The notes: generated by a model not told the origin, from the sequence alone. Positions 1-8,943 are shown, counted from the first letter of the stretch. The stretch: 64,000 nucleotides of DNA from Thiosulfatimonas sediminis (GCF_011398355.1 NZ_AP021889.1:620001-684000); one strand, 5' to 3'. A program made the numbers and translations.

Positions 1-365
1 TCCATTGCCAGTTCCAGGTTTTCCCAAACCGTGTGGTTCGGAAAGACCGTCGGCTTTTGGAATTTGCGCCCGATGCCGATTTTGGCAATGGCCGGTTCGT
101 CCATTTTTAACAGGTCGATATCGTTGCCGAAAATGACCGTGCCTTCATCAGGTTTGGTTTTGCCGGTAATCACATCCATCATGGTCGATTTACCGGCACC
201 ATTGGCACCGATAATGCAGCGCAGTTCGCCGGCGTTCACCGTTAAGCTGAGGTTGTTGAGTGCTTTAAAACCGTCAAAGCTTTTGCTGATGTTGTTCACA
301 TAGAGCAAAGTGTCGCCCAGTTTGACGTTTTCTAGGCCATGTTGCGGTTCGCGTCTAAGCTGCAT
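1..365 (-). CDS. urtD: urea ABC transporter ATP-binding protein UrtD (5' part; gene continues beyond position 1)
   Basis: This is the N-terminal 121 residues of an ABC ATPase of the branched-chain amino acid/urea type. The Walker A motif GANGAGKST is visible near residue 55, followed by the family segment GIGRKFQKPTVF. UrtD hydrolyses ATP at the inner membrane to drive urea import through UrtB and UrtC. The ATG at 363-365 lies inside the end of urtC, giving an 11-nt overlap and probable translational coupling. Identity rests mainly on the urtA-urtB-urtC neighbours; the sequence alone shows a LivG/UrtD-type ATPase. The C-terminal half, with signature and Walker B motifs, lies outside the window. 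Confidence 0.9.
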   Translation of the reverse strand, partial: MQLRREPQHGLENVKLGDTLLYVNNISKSFDGFKALNNLSLTVNAGELRCIIGANGAGKSTMMDVITGKTKPDEGTVIFGNDIDLLKMDEPAIAKIGIGRKFQKPTVFPNHTVWENLELAM

Positions 366-1518
366 TGACCTTCTCCTTCGTGAATTTTTTAACCCATTTT
401 TGCGTCTTGAGTTGTTGTTGTATGCCGGAAATCCCCTTTGGCAGGAAGAGGGTGACCAGCACAAACAGCGCACCGAGCGCATAAAGCCAAGCTTCCGGGA
501 AAGCGCCAGTGAAATAGGTTTTACTGAAACTGACCAACACCGCGCCGAGAATTGCGCCATACAGAGTACCGCGCCCGCCGATAGCAACCCAGATAATCAA
601 CTCGATGGAGAACAGTGGCGAAAACACCGCCGGGTTGATAATCCCGACTTGCGGCACATATAAAGCTCCGGCAACGCCGGCCATCATCGCGGCCACCACA
701 AACACAAACAGTTTGAAGTGTTCGACTCGATAGCCGATGAAACGCACGCGCGATTCTGCATCGCGAACCGCCATGACCACGCGGCCGAGTTTGGAGGTGA
801 TGATCGCGCGTGAAATCAAATAGCCGACAATCAGTGCGAAGACCGTGATTAAAAACAGGCCGACGCGGGTGCTGTCGGACTGTAAATCAAAGCCGAGCAC
901 GTCTTTGAAGTCGGTCAGGCCGTTGTTGCCGCCAAAGCCCATGTCGTTGCGGAAAAATGCCAGCATTAAGGCAAAGGTGAGGGCTTGGGTGATAATCGAC
1001 AGATACACTCCGGTGACCCGAGAGCGGAAAGTCAGCCAGCCGAACACAAACGCCAAGAGCCCGGGAATGAACATCACCATTAGCATGGCGAAGAAGAAGT
1101 TATCGAAGCCGTACCAGAACCATGGCAGTTCTTGATAGTTTAGAAACACCATGAAATCGGGCAGAACCGGATCGCCGTAAACACCGCGATCGCCGATTTC
1201 GCGCATCAGATGCATGCCCATCGCATAGCCGCCGAGGGCAAAGAAAGCCCCGTGGCCGAGGCTGAGAATGCCGAGATAGCCCCAGACTAAATCCAACGAC
1301 AGCGCCAGCAGTGCGAAGGCGAAGTATTTGCCGAGCAAAGTGACACCGTAAGCGGAGATGTGAAACAACGATTCCGGCGGAATCACTAAGTTGGCGATGC
1401 TGACCCAAATAGCGGTCAGAATCAGTAAGCTGATGGTTATTTTGCCACCGCGGTCATGTTCCAGCAGTTTGACCAGTACTGGGGTACGTTTTTGTGTTGC
1501 AGTCATTGTCGCACTCAT
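355..1518 (-). CDS. urtC: urea ABC transporter permease UrtC
   Basis: A 387-residue LivM-type inner-membrane permease with about ten hydrophobic segments. The conserved stretches LSLGHGAFFALGGYAMG and AIGGRGTLYGAILGA are typical of this family. With UrtB it should form the membrane channel for urea delivered by UrtA. It starts 3 nt after the urtB stop and its end overlaps urtD by 11 nt, so urtBCD form one translated unit. LivM homologues for amino acids look similar; the long urtB and the UrtA-type binding protein favour urea. Confidence 0.92.
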   Translation of the reverse strand: MSATMTATQKRTPVLVKLLEHDRGGKITISLLILTAIWVSIANLVIPPESLFHISAYGVTLLGKYFAFALLALSLDLVWGYLGILSLGHGAFFALGGYAMGMHLMREIGDRGVYGDPVLPDFMVFLNYQELPWFWYGFDNFFFAMLMVMFIPGLLAFVFGWLTFRSRVTGVYLSIITQALTFALMLAFFRNDMGFGGNNGLTDFKDVLGFDLQSDSTRVGLFLITVFALIVGYLISRAIITSKLGRVVMAVRDAESRVRFIGYRVEHFKLFVFVVAAMMAGVAGALYVPQVGIINPAVFSPLFSIELIIWVAIGGRGTLYGAILGAVLVSFSKTYFTGAFPEAWLYALGALFVLVTLFLPKGISGIQQQLKTQKWVKKFTKEKVNAA

Positions 1519-1521
1519 CCA

Positions 1522-3150
1522 TTAATCCTCCGCATCTCGGCCTTTTTTCGGAAAGAGGCCGCGTGGTTTTTTCTGAATAAACAGAATAATCAGTACCAAG
1601 ATAATCACCTTGGCGAGAACCGCACCTTGCCACGGCTCGATGAATTTATTCAGCTCGCCCAGTGCGAAAGCGGCGATGAAGGTGCCCCAAAGGTTGCCGA
1701 CGCCGCCGAAAACCACCACCATGAAGGAGTCGATAATATAGGCTTGCCCAAGGTTCGGGCCGACGTTGGTCAGTTGCGACAGCGCGACACCGGCGATGCC
1801 TGCCAGTCCTGAACCGAGGCCGAAGGTAATCATGTCGATGCGGTCGGTGTTAATGCCCATGGCTTTGGCCATTTGGCGGTTTTGCGTGACCGCGCGCACC
1901 TGTAAACCCAGCGAGGTGTATTTCATGATGTATAGCACGGCCAAGAAAATAATTACCGAGAAAATGACGATATACAGACGGCTGTAGGTGATGGAAAGCG
2001 CGTCGTTGATTTGCAGCGAGCCGGCAAGAAACTCCGGCGTGATGACTTCTTTATTAAGCGGCGAGAAAATCGTGCGCGCTAACTGTTGCAGAATCAGGCT
2101 GATACCAAAAGTGGCCAGCAGGGTTTCCAGCGGTCGGCCGTACAGATGGCGAATGACCAGTCTTTCAATCAAGATGCCGACCAGTGCGGCGGTCAGGAAT
2201 GCCATGGGAATAGCAATCCAAATGGACAGCGCGATAAATCCGGGCATGATTTGTTGCATCACAAAAGCGGTATAGGCACCAATCATAATCATCTCACCGT
2301 GCGCCATATTAATCACGCCCATGACTCCGAAAGTAATCGCGAGACCGATTGCCACAAGTAATAGTACCGAGCCCATGCTTAAACCAAAAAAGAACGTTTC
2401 CACATGGCTCCATAGGTCACGATGAAATTCGATGGTTTTGATCGCCTTATCGGCGGCGTTAGCCAGTTCAATGTCTTGGGTAAATTCGCCCTGTGAATTT
2501 TTCGCACGTAAGGGCAGTAAAGCTTGTATCGCTTCGTTGCTTAGAGCGTCGGAGAGCTCTGTAATTGCACTTAGGCGTTCTTCTTTACTCTGTTTGTCGT
2601 CACTGACTTTTAGGATTAACAGCGTCTCTTGTAGAATGTTCTGGATGGTTTCATTGGTTTCGCTTTGTAAGGCGTTTTCAATCAGAAGTCGTTCATTTTC
2701 CGAGGCATTGCTGCGGATATTTTGCGCGGCGAGCAAGCGTTTTTCCGGATTGGCATCGGTCAGTTGCAGCTTAGAGATGGCGGCGCGGAGCATTTGCCGA
2801 ATTTTGTTTTTGCTGCGCACCTTTTTAATGAGTGCAGCGTCTATAGGGTTGAGTGCATCAGCGGTATAAGCATCTAATGCCGAATAAGGCGATTGATTGC
2901 TGGTTAATATAATCAGTTGTTTCGTGCTTTGTACATAGTAAAGATTGTCGTTTAAGTAGGCGCTAAAAATTGCCTCTAATCGTGGGTGGTTTTGGTCGCT
3001 TAGTCCGGTGATAACGCGTTCGTTGGTACTAAGTTTTGCATTGGTGAGTTGTTGCAACTCCGAACGAAGTTGTTCGTCGTTAATACTTTGCGCCCAAGTT
3101 GTCTGGGTGAGCAGCATCAAGAAGCTCAAGGTGAGTAGTCGTATAAGCAT
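1522..3150 (-). CDS. urtB: urea ABC transporter permease UrtB with N-terminal periplasmic extension
   Basis: A 542-residue LivH-type permease. It has a signal peptide (MLIRLLTLSFLMLLTQTTWA), then about 230 mostly helical hydrophilic residues, then a standard permease domain with GLAITFGVMGVINMAHGEM and VVVFGGVGNLWGT. The long N-terminal part is usual for UrtB and separates it from shorter LivH proteins. I chose the ATG at 3148-3150 over an in-frame TTG at 3165: it gives a clean signal peptide, a GGAT element lies 7 nt upstream, and the TTG falls in the T-run of the preceding terminator. It is followed after 3 nt by urtC. Confidence 0.92.
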   Translation of the reverse strand: MLIRLLTLSFLMLLTQTTWAQSINDEQLRSELQQLTNAKLSTNERVITGLSDQNHPRLEAIFSAYLNDNLYYVQSTKQLIILTSNQSPYSALDAYTADALNPIDAALIKKVRSKNKIRQMLRAAISKLQLTDANPEKRLLAAQNIRSNASENERLLIENALQSETNETIQNILQETLLILKVSDDKQSKEERLSAITELSDALSNEAIQALLPLRAKNSQGEFTQDIELANAADKAIKTIEFHRDLWSHVETFFFGLSMGSVLLLVAIGLAITFGVMGVINMAHGEMIMIGAYTAFVMQQIMPGFIALSIWIAIPMAFLTAALVGILIERLVIRHLYGRPLETLLATFGISLILQQLARTIFSPLNKEVITPEFLAGSLQINDALSITYSRLYIVIFSVIIFLAVLYIMKYTSLGLQVRAVTQNRQMAKAMGINTDRIDMITFGLGSGLAGIAGVALSQLTNVGPNLGQAYIIDSFMVVVFGGVGNLWGTFIAAFALGELNKFIEPWQGAVLAKVIILVLIILFIQKKPRGLFPKKGRDAED

Positions 3151-3161
3151 AGGTCGTATCC

Positions 3162-3191
3162 ACAAAAAAGCCCAGTGCGATCACTGGGCTT
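3162..3191 (-). terminator. intrinsic terminator between urtA and urtB
   Basis: On the minus strand a perfect 10-bp stem (AAGCCCAGTG / CACTGGGCTT, loop of 4) is followed by a run of six T. It sits right after urtA and before urtB. This would let most transcripts stop after the binding-protein gene and keep permease expression lower, a common design in ABC importer operons. Confidence 0.8.
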
Positions 3192-3204
3192 GGATTAAAC
3201 GAGA

Positions 3205-4491
3205 TTAGAAGTTTTGACCAGAGCATTTTGCGGTTTTAACATTGTAGTTACCGCACTCTAGTGGCGCACGCCAATCAGAAATTAAGTCTTTTGAATCCGG
3301 TAAGAAATCTGACCACGCATCGCCGACCACTAAGCCCGGCGTTGACGAGACCACTTCAAACTGACCGTTTTCTTGGATTTCACCAATCAATACCGGTTTG
3401 GTAATGTGGTGGTTTGGCATCATTGAGGAATAGCCGCCTGTTAAGTTGGGGACTGAAATACCAATCATCGCATCGACCACGGCGTCTGGTTTATCTGTTC
3501 CTGCTTTCTCAACTGCTTTTACCCACATATTAAAGCCGATATAGGTGGCTTCCATCGGGTCATTGGTGACGCGTTTATCGTTTTTAGCGAATTTTTTCCA
3601 GCTTTCGATAAATTCACTGTTCGCATCGGCTTCCACGCTTTGGAAGTAGTTCCAAGCGGCTAAGTGACCGACTAGAGGTTTCGTGTCTAAGCCAGATAGC
3701 TCTTCTTCACCCACCGAGAAAGCGACGACAGGAATGTCTTCTGAAGAAAGTCCTTGGTTCCCCAATTCTTTATAAAAAGGAATGTTGGCATCCCCGTTAA
3801 TGGTTGAGACCACGGCTGTTTTCTTGCCGGTTGAACCAAATGATTTAATTTCTGAAACGATAGATTGCCAGTCTGAATGCCCGAAAGGGGTGTAGTTAAT
3901 CATAATGTCTTTTTCCGCAACGCCTTTGGACATCAGATAAGCTTTGAGGATTTTGTTGGTGGTACGCGGATAAACATAGTCTGTTCCGGCCAGTACCCAG
4001 CGTTTTGCGCCAACCTCGTTCATTAAATAATCCACTGCTGGAATGGCTTGTTGGTTTGGCGCAGCACCGGTATAGAATACATATTTAGAGGACTCTTCCC
4101 CTTCGTACTGTACTGGATAGAACAGCGGCGTTTTGAGTTCTTCCAAGACCGGTAATACCGACTTACGTGAAACCGATGTCCAACAACCGAAAATGGTAGA
4201 GACCTTGTCGTTTTCAATTAAGCCGCGCGCTTTCTCAGCAAATAGCGGCCAATCAGAGGCTGGATCAACCACAACGGCTTCGAGTTTTTTACCCAATACA
4301 CCGCCTTTTTTGTTTTGCTCTTCGATCAGCATTAAAACGGTATCTTTAAGCGTCGTTTCAGAAATCGCCATGGTGCCTGAAAGGGAGTGCAGTACGCCAA
4401 CTTTAATCGTATCTGCGGCCTGTGCAAATCCAGCGGTGATTAGCCCGAGGGTGAGTGCGCCAATTTTAAAATTCTTGTGAAGCATCGACAT
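3205..4491 (-). CDS. urtA: urea ABC transporter substrate-binding protein UrtA
   Basis: A 428-residue periplasmic binding protein. It has a signal peptide (about 26 residues, ending in AQAA) and then the family opening DTIKVGVLHSLSGTMAISE. The segments GCWTSVSRKSVLPVLEE and FYPVQYEGEESS are typical of the UrtA/FmdD (AmiC-like type I) family. It captures urea or short amides in the periplasm and passes them to UrtBC. The start at 4489-4491 is supported by AGGAG at 4502-4506; a longer reading to 4518 lacks such a site. It is the first gene of the urt operon, preceded by a sigma54-like element. Confidence 0.94.
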   Translation of the reverse strand: MSMLHKNFKIGALTLGLITAGFAQAADTIKVGVLHSLSGTMAISETTLKDTVLMLIEEQNKKGGVLGKKLEAVVVDPASDWPLFAEKARGLIENDKVSTIFGCWTSVSRKSVLPVLEELKTPLFYPVQYEGEESSKYVFYTGAAPNQQAIPAVDYLMNEVGAKRWVLAGTDYVYPRTTNKILKAYLMSKGVAEKDIMINYTPFGHSDWQSIVSEIKSFGSTGKKTAVVSTINGDANIPFYKELGNQGLSSEDIPVVAFSVGEEELSGLDTKPLVGHLAAWNYFQSVEADANSEFIESWKKFAKNDKRVTNDPMEATYIGFNMWVKAVEKAGTDKPDAVVDAMIGISVPNLTGGYSSMMPNHHITKPVLIGEIQENGQFEVVSSTPGLVVGDAWSDFLPDSKDLISDWRAPLECGNYNVKTAKCSGQNF

Positions 4492-4544
4492 TTTGGAAAG
4501 TCTCCTAAGATAGTGCAAGATTAAAAACCGTAACGACTACTTAA

Positions 4545-4561
4545 AGCTTTAGTTGTGCCTA
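4545..4561 (-). promoter_or_regulatory. candidate sigma54 (-24/-12) promoter of urtA
   Basis: The minus strand reads TAGGCACAACTAAAGCT. Compared with TGGCAC-N5-TTGCW it keeps GGCAC, the GC doublet at the right 12-nt distance and the final T, but has AA instead of TT before GC. It lies about 55 nt upstream of the urtA start. Nitrogen control of urt operons through sigma54/NtrC is known in other bacteria. Confidence 0.45.
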
Positions 4562-4645
4562 ATGTTGGATAAGTGTTTTAAATCAATTGGTTAATTGTAA
4601 TTAAAGGGGTGTTTTACTGTAATTTAGAATTTTTTTGGTTTTAAT

Positions 4646-4672
4646 TGGTGCTTAAATGTTTATATGTGGTGC
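4646..4672. promoter_or_regulatory. direct repeats TGGTGC spaced 21 bp, possible activator site
   Basis: Two copies of TGGTGC (4646-4651 and 4667-4672) lie 21 bp apart, about two helical turns, some 100 bp upstream of the sigma54-like element. NtrC sites contain GGTGC half sites, but here the copies are direct, not inverted, so the assignment is only suggestive. Confidence 0.25.
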
Positions 4673-4720
4673 GATTTTAAAGGTGTTGTTATACAGTGAT
4701 GAACAGGCATGACGGATAAC

Positions 4721-4759
4721 AAAAAGCCCCCAAAGAATTAATTCTTTGGGGGCTTTTTT
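4721..4759 (-). terminator. intrinsic terminator downstream of nrdA
   Basis: A perfect palindrome of two 18-nt arms (AAAAAGCCCCCAAAGAAT and its complement) flanks a TA centre, with A/T runs at both ends. It lies 50 nt after the nrdA stop and isolates nrdA from urtA. The structure would work on either strand. Confidence 0.9.
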
Positions 4760-4808
4760 CGTATCGCTATAAGGGATCAATAATTGTTGAATGTTTAAGA
4801 CGTCACAA

Positions 4809-7076
4809 TCACAGTTTACAAGCTCCGCCAGCGCAGCCGTCGTCTTCGTGGTTATCATCGGCACCATCACGAGTGTTGTGGTAGTACAGCGTTTTTAAGC
4901 CCATTTTATAAGCATACAGCAGGTCCTGCAGAATCAGTTTGACCGGTACTTTATCTTCATCAAATTTGGCTGGGTCATAGTTGGTGTTGGCGGAAATCGC
5001 TTGGTCAACAAACTTTTGCATGATGCCCACTAACTGCAAGTAGCCCTGATTATTTGGAATCGTCCACAGCAGTTCATAGTTTTGGCGATGTTCTTTAAAG
5101 CCGGGTACAACTTGTTTTAGGATGCCATCTTTTGAGGCTTTTACTGAGACAAAGCCACGCGGTGGTTCGATACCGTTGGTCGAGTTGGTTATTTGCGAAG
5201 ACGTTTCGCAAGGCATCAACGCGGTCAGGGTCGAGTTACGCAGGCCGTGCTCTTTGATGTCGGCACGCAGGCTTTCCCAATCCAGGTGCAAAGGTTCATT
5301 ACAAACGCTATCAAGCTCTTTTTTATAGGTGTCGATCGGCAAAATACCTTGCGAGTAGGTGGTCTCATTATAATATTCGCAGGTACCCAGTTCTGCGGCT
5401 AGTTTGTTCGACGCTTTCAGTAGGTAGTACTGGATGGCTTCAAATGCGCGGTGCACCAATCCGTTTGCAGAACCGTCCGAATATTTGGTGCCGTTTTTCG
5501 CGAGGTAATAGGCTAGGTTGGTGACGCCGACACCCAGAGTGCGGCGTCCCATGCTGGCGCGGTGTGCTGCAGGAACGGGATAATCTTGGTAATCCAGCAA
5601 GCTGTCGAGTGCGCGAACAATCAAATCCGAGAGTTTTTCCAATTCGTCAAGATTTTCCAATGCACCTAAGTTGAATGCCGAAAGTGTACAGAGTGCGATT
5701 TCACCATCTGGATCTTCGACTGAGTTCAATGGTTTGGTTGGTAAGGCGATTTCTAGGCACAAATTCGATTGATGAACCGGTGCTACTTTGGCATCAAACG
5801 GGCTATGCGTATTGCAGTGGTCGACGTTTTGAATGTAAATACGCCCAGTTTGCGCGCGTTCTTGAGCAACTTGGGTAAACAAGTCAATCGCTTTAACCTG
5901 CTTTTTACGAATGCTCGAGTCGGCTTCGTAGAGGCTGTACAGACGTTCAAATTCGGCTTGGTCTGCAAAGAAAGCGTCATACAGTCCTGGAACGTCCGAT
6001 GGACTGAATAGGGTAATAAGACCGCCTTGCAACATACGTTGATACATCAACTTGTTGATTTGGACACCGTAATCAAGATGACGTGCACGGTTTTCTTCAA
6101 CCCCTCGGTTGTTTTTCAAGACGACGAGAGATTCAACCTCTAAATGCCAAATAGGGTAGAACAGCGTGGCCGCACCGCCGCGCACGCCGCCTTGTGAGCA
6201 AGATTTAACCGCTGTTTGGAAGTGTTTGATAAACGGGATCATTCCAGTGTGATACGCCTCGCCACCACGGATTTCTGAACCCAGTGCGCGGATGCGACCA
6301 ACATTGACGCCGATACCGGCACGTTGCGAAACGTATTTCACAATCGACGATGAGGTTGCGTTTATTGAGTCCAGTGAGTCGCCACATTCGATTAACACAC
6401 AAGAGCTAAATTGACGAGTTGGCGTGCGCACCCCAGACATAATAGGGGTGGGGAGCGATAGCTTAAATAACGATGCCGCATCATAAAAATCTTTAACATA
6501 TTGCATTCGTGTGGCTGGCGGATAGTGAGCAAACAAGCACATCGGAATGAGCATATAAATAAACTGCGGACTTTCGTAAATCTGCTTGGTCACACGGTTT
6601 TGTACTAAATATTTGCCTTCCAGTTGTTTGACTGCCGCGTAGCTAAAGGTTAAATCGCGATCGTGGTCCATGTAGTCATTTAATTCAGACAGCTCGTCCT
6701 TGCTGTAGTCCTGAATGATTTGACGGTCATAAACGCCACGTTCGGTCATCGCTTCGATATGGTTTTGCAGGTGCGGCGGTTCAAACTGACCAAACGCTTT
6801 TTTACGCAGGTGAAAAATCGCTAAACGTGCGGCCAGATGTTGATAATCTGGGCTTGTTTCCGAAATCAGATCCGCAGCCGATTTAATGATGGTTTCATGA
6901 ATATCGGCGGTTTTGATGCCGGTATAGAACTGGATGTGCGAACGCAGTTCCACCTCGGAAACCGAAACATTTTCCAAGCCGCTGGCGGCCCAGTTAATCA
7001 CACGATGGATTTTCTCAAGGTCGATTGGCTCGGTAGTGCCGTTGCGTTTGGTGACAAGTATATTTGGCTGGCTCAT
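4809..7076 (-). CDS. nrdA: class Ia ribonucleoside-diphosphate reductase, alpha subunit
   Basis: A 755-residue protein close in length to E. coli NrdA (761). An N-terminal ATP-cone (ILVTKRNGTTEPIDLEKI) holds the allosteric activity site. The barrel carries RQFSSCVLIECGDSLDS with the reducing cysteine and NLCLEIALPTKP with the radical-site cysteine region. The C-terminal tail GCAGGACKL has the CxxxxC pair that re-reduces the active site. It converts ribonucleoside diphosphates to deoxy forms with a diferric NrdB partner. No nrdB follows; nrdA ends at a strong terminator, so the small subunit must be elsewhere. Upstream NrdR and DnaA boxes indicate control by dNTP level and replication state. 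Confidence 0.96.
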   Translation of the reverse strand: MSQPNILVTKRNGTTEPIDLEKIHRVINWAASGLENVSVSEVELRSHIQFYTGIKTADIHETIIKSAADLISETSPDYQHLAARLAIFHLRKKAFGQFEPPHLQNHIEAMTERGVYDRQIIQDYSKDELSELNDYMDHDRDLTFSYAAVKQLEGKYLVQNRVTKQIYESPQFIYMLIPMCLFAHYPPATRMQYVKDFYDAASLFKLSLPTPIMSGVRTPTRQFSSCVLIECGDSLDSINATSSSIVKYVSQRAGIGVNVGRIRALGSEIRGGEAYHTGMIPFIKHFQTAVKSCSQGGVRGGAATLFYPIWHLEVESLVVLKNNRGVEENRARHLDYGVQINKLMYQRMLQGGLITLFSPSDVPGLYDAFFADQAEFERLYSLYEADSSIRKKQVKAIDLFTQVAQERAQTGRIYIQNVDHCNTHSPFDAKVAPVHQSNLCLEIALPTKPLNSVEDPDGEIALCTLSAFNLGALENLDELEKLSDLIVRALDSLLDYQDYPVPAAHRASMGRRTLGVGVTNLAYYLAKNGTKYSDGSANGLVHRAFEAIQYYLLKASNKLAAELGTCEYYNETTYSQGILPIDTYKKELDSVCNEPLHLDWESLRADIKEHGLRNSTLTALMPCETSSQITNSTNGIEPPRGFVSVKASKDGILKQVVPGFKEHRQNYELLWTIPNNQGYLQLVGIMQKFVDQAISANTNYDPAKFDEDKVPVKLILQDLLYAYKMGLKTLYYHNTRDGADDNHEDDGCAGGACKL

Positions 7077-7225
7077 GGACGGATCTTTTAACCTGTGTAT
7101 AAATTTCGCTGCGTAAAATTTATGCGATTGACGGATTTAATTGGTATTTCATAGGCTTAGCGATTACTTAGGTAATGCTGTGTTAAATAAATGGCCTATA
7201 TTGCCTGTGTGCTTCTTGCTAAAGC

Positions 7226-7272
7226 CTACTATATGTAGTTGCCTATTGGCAATGCTGCACAGAATATAGTGG
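7226..7272. promoter_or_regulatory. tandem NrdR boxes upstream of nrdA
   Basis: Box 1 is 7226-7241 (CTACTATATGTAGTTG) and box 2 is 7257-7272 (GCACAGAATATAGTGG). Both fit the NrdR consensus acaCwAtATaTwGtgt, with CWATATRTWG fully matched in box 1. The centres are 31 bp apart with a 15-bp linker, the spacing described for paired NrdR boxes. NrdR represses ribonucleotide reductase genes when dATP is high. Confidence 0.75.
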
Positions 7273-7323
7273 AAAATGGCCTTTGCCGCAAGTGTTAAGA
7301 GTCTGGGGATAATTCACAATTTT

Positions 7324-7400
7324 TTATCCACACACCTGTGGACAGTGTTGCTAAGCCCTGAATATATCGGCCTTTTTGCGGCGAATAAATCTGTGGATAA
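7324..7400. promoter_or_regulatory. two perfect DnaA boxes upstream of nrdA
   Basis: TTATCCACA occurs at 7324-7332 on the plus strand and, inverted as TGTGGATAA, at 7392-7400. DnaA boxes upstream of nrdA control S-phase-like expression in E. coli. The rest of 7077-7513 is AT-rich, with A and T runs at 7420-7495, and holds no gene I can support. Confidence 0.65.
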
Positions 7401-7513
7401 CTTTGTGAATAGTGCATAGAAAAAAAGAAAATTTTTTTTATTTACTTTAAAAAAAAACTAGTGTAATTACGCCATTTTTTTGTTGAAAAAAACTTGCCTA
7501 TTCTTGAGACCAG

Positions 7514-8575
7514 CTAGGCAGGGACTTGCAGACAATTCAGTAATTTCTGATATATTTCAATCGCTTGTTGACTTGGGTCCTCTTGCGTTACGGGGGTGAA
7601 CAGAAACTCGACGCGTGAGTCGTTCCGATAGGCGATGATTTCACGACTCAGTTGTTGGTTACGCCATTGAAAGAGCATCCAAGGTTTACCGACTCGAAAG
7701 ACGCCTTTCATGCGTAATAGAAGGGTGCCGTGTGCTGGTTGTTGTAAGCTTTCAAACAGCATTTGCAGGGCGCGCCAATCGAAAACGGCTTGTTCACAAA
7801 AACGCCAGCCAATGCTAAGCGTTTCTGCAGACGTTTGGAGTTGGAAGTCTTGTAGCATTGGATGCGGTTCAAAAGAGAGTGATTGTGTTTGAGTTTGGAT
7901 GAAGTGCTGGCTCTGTGCGGTTAAACCGAATTTTGGTTGAACGCTGGGAGAAAATACCCACGCTTGAGTTGGTCGGCTGGCACTCTGCAGCGCCGCCAAA
8001 GGCAGTTGCGCTTGCTGGGTAAACAGCAATTGGTGTTTGGGTGGATAGAGTTGCGCGCCGAGTTGTTCCAGCAGAGCAAGTTGTGTTGTTGAGCAAAGAT
8101 CGGTTTTATTGAACACTAAAATATCGGCCATATTGGCCAAATTTTGCCAGCTTAACTGTGTGTGCCACCGCGAGGCGTCAACTTCATCTGCGGCTAAGAC
8201 GCAGATAATGTTATCCAGTTGTACTGGGTTGTGTAGATTGAGTTGGCGAATCATATCGACGAGAGAATCGACTTCGCTTAGGCCGGTTGGTTCAATCAAA
8301 ATACGTTGATAACGATTGCTATCAATCAGTTGTTGCAGTTGGTTTTGTAGTTCACCGAGTGCGCTACAGCAGATGCAGCCGCCCGGAATTTGTTGGATGT
8401 CCACAGCGCCTTTGGCTTGTAAAATCGCTTGGTCTATGCCAATGGCACCAAATTCGTTGACAATCACTGCCCAGTTTTCCGTGGCGGGTTTTTGGCTAAA
8501 AAGGTGTGACAGTAATGTGGTTTTTCCAGCGCCTAAGGTGCCGCAGACAAGGGTAATATGAGGAGAGTTTTGCAT
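7514..8575 (-). CDS. CobW/COG0523-family GTP-binding protein (putative metallochaperone)
   Basis: A 353-residue G3E-family GTPase. It shows the P-loop GTLGAGKT (residues 12-19), the family metal-binding motif GCICC (cysteines 67, 69, 70) and NKTD as the G4 guanine-binding motif. The C-terminal half matches the CobW_C region in position. COG0523 proteins are proposed to deliver zinc, cobalt or other metals to client enzymes using GTP; the metal here cannot be read from sequence. It is similar in size to E. coli YjiA/YeiR. No client gene or Zur-like site is evident next to it. Confidence 0.85.
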   Translation of the reverse strand: MQNSPHITLVCGTLGAGKTTLLSHLFSQKPATENWAVIVNEFGAIGIDQAILQAKGAVDIQQIPGGCICCSALGELQNQLQQLIDSNRYQRILIEPTGLSEVDSLVDMIRQLNLHNPVQLDNIICVLAADEVDASRWHTQLSWQNLANMADILVFNKTDLCSTTQLALLEQLGAQLYPPKHQLLFTQQAQLPLAALQSASRPTQAWVFSPSVQPKFGLTAQSQHFIQTQTQSLSFEPHPMLQDFQLQTSAETLSIGWRFCEQAVFDWRALQMLFESLQQPAHGTLLLRMKGVFRVGKPWMLFQWRNQQLSREIIAYRNDSRVEFLFTPVTQEDPSQQAIEIYQKLLNCLQVPA

Positions 8576-8595
8576 GAGCGCTTTTCGTTGTGGAG

Positions 8596-8623
8596 AGCCG
8601 CTAATGGTATGACATTAGCGGCT
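8596..8623. terminator. 11-bp hairpin between DUF2892 gene and COG0523 gene
   Basis: AGCCGCTAATG and its exact complement flank a 6-nt loop. It lies just downstream of the small DUF2892 gene on the minus strand. There is no T-run after it, so it may be a weak terminator or an mRNA-stabilising hairpin. Confidence 0.45.
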
Positions 8624-8631
8624 TGAATCGA

Positions 8632-8835
8632 TTATTTTTCGTATTTGATGTGCGCGTGTACTGGGCAGGTTTGCACGCCAAGTAGCGTGTAAAGCGGACA
8701 CCATTTGACCAGTCCGGTGAACAACGGAATTGCACCGATGTAACCCCAAACGCCAATGATGTCGAAGTAGGCCAAAGCAATCAAAGCTGCGCCTAAAACA
8801 ATACGAATACTGCGATCTAATAAACCAACGTTCAT
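8632..8835 (-). CDS. small DUF2892 (YgaP-like) membrane protein
   Basis: A 67-residue protein opening MNVGLLDRSIRIVLGA, with two hydrophobic segments (about 11-30 and 30-47) and ending WCPLYTLLGVQTCPV. This is the DUF2892 pattern, a two-helix membrane module also found fused to rhodanese domains in YgaP. The paired cysteines (46 and 57) are typical. Function is unknown; links to sulfur or thiol chemistry come only from YgaP. The start at 8833-8835 has AAAGGA 6 nt upstream; an in-frame extension to 8898 lacks such a site. Confidence 0.8.
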   Translation of the reverse strand: MNVGLLDRSIRIVLGAALIALAYFDIIGVWGYIGAIPLFTGLVKWCPLYTLLGVQTCPVHAHIKYEK

Positions 8836-8943
8836 GTGTTTTCCTTTATTGAATCGTGCGCTGCCGAAGTAACGCTGCGAATTTTCACATATTTGCATTT
8901 TTTGCCGTAAATTATCGACAAAGGTGGCTATATCCTCCTAAGT

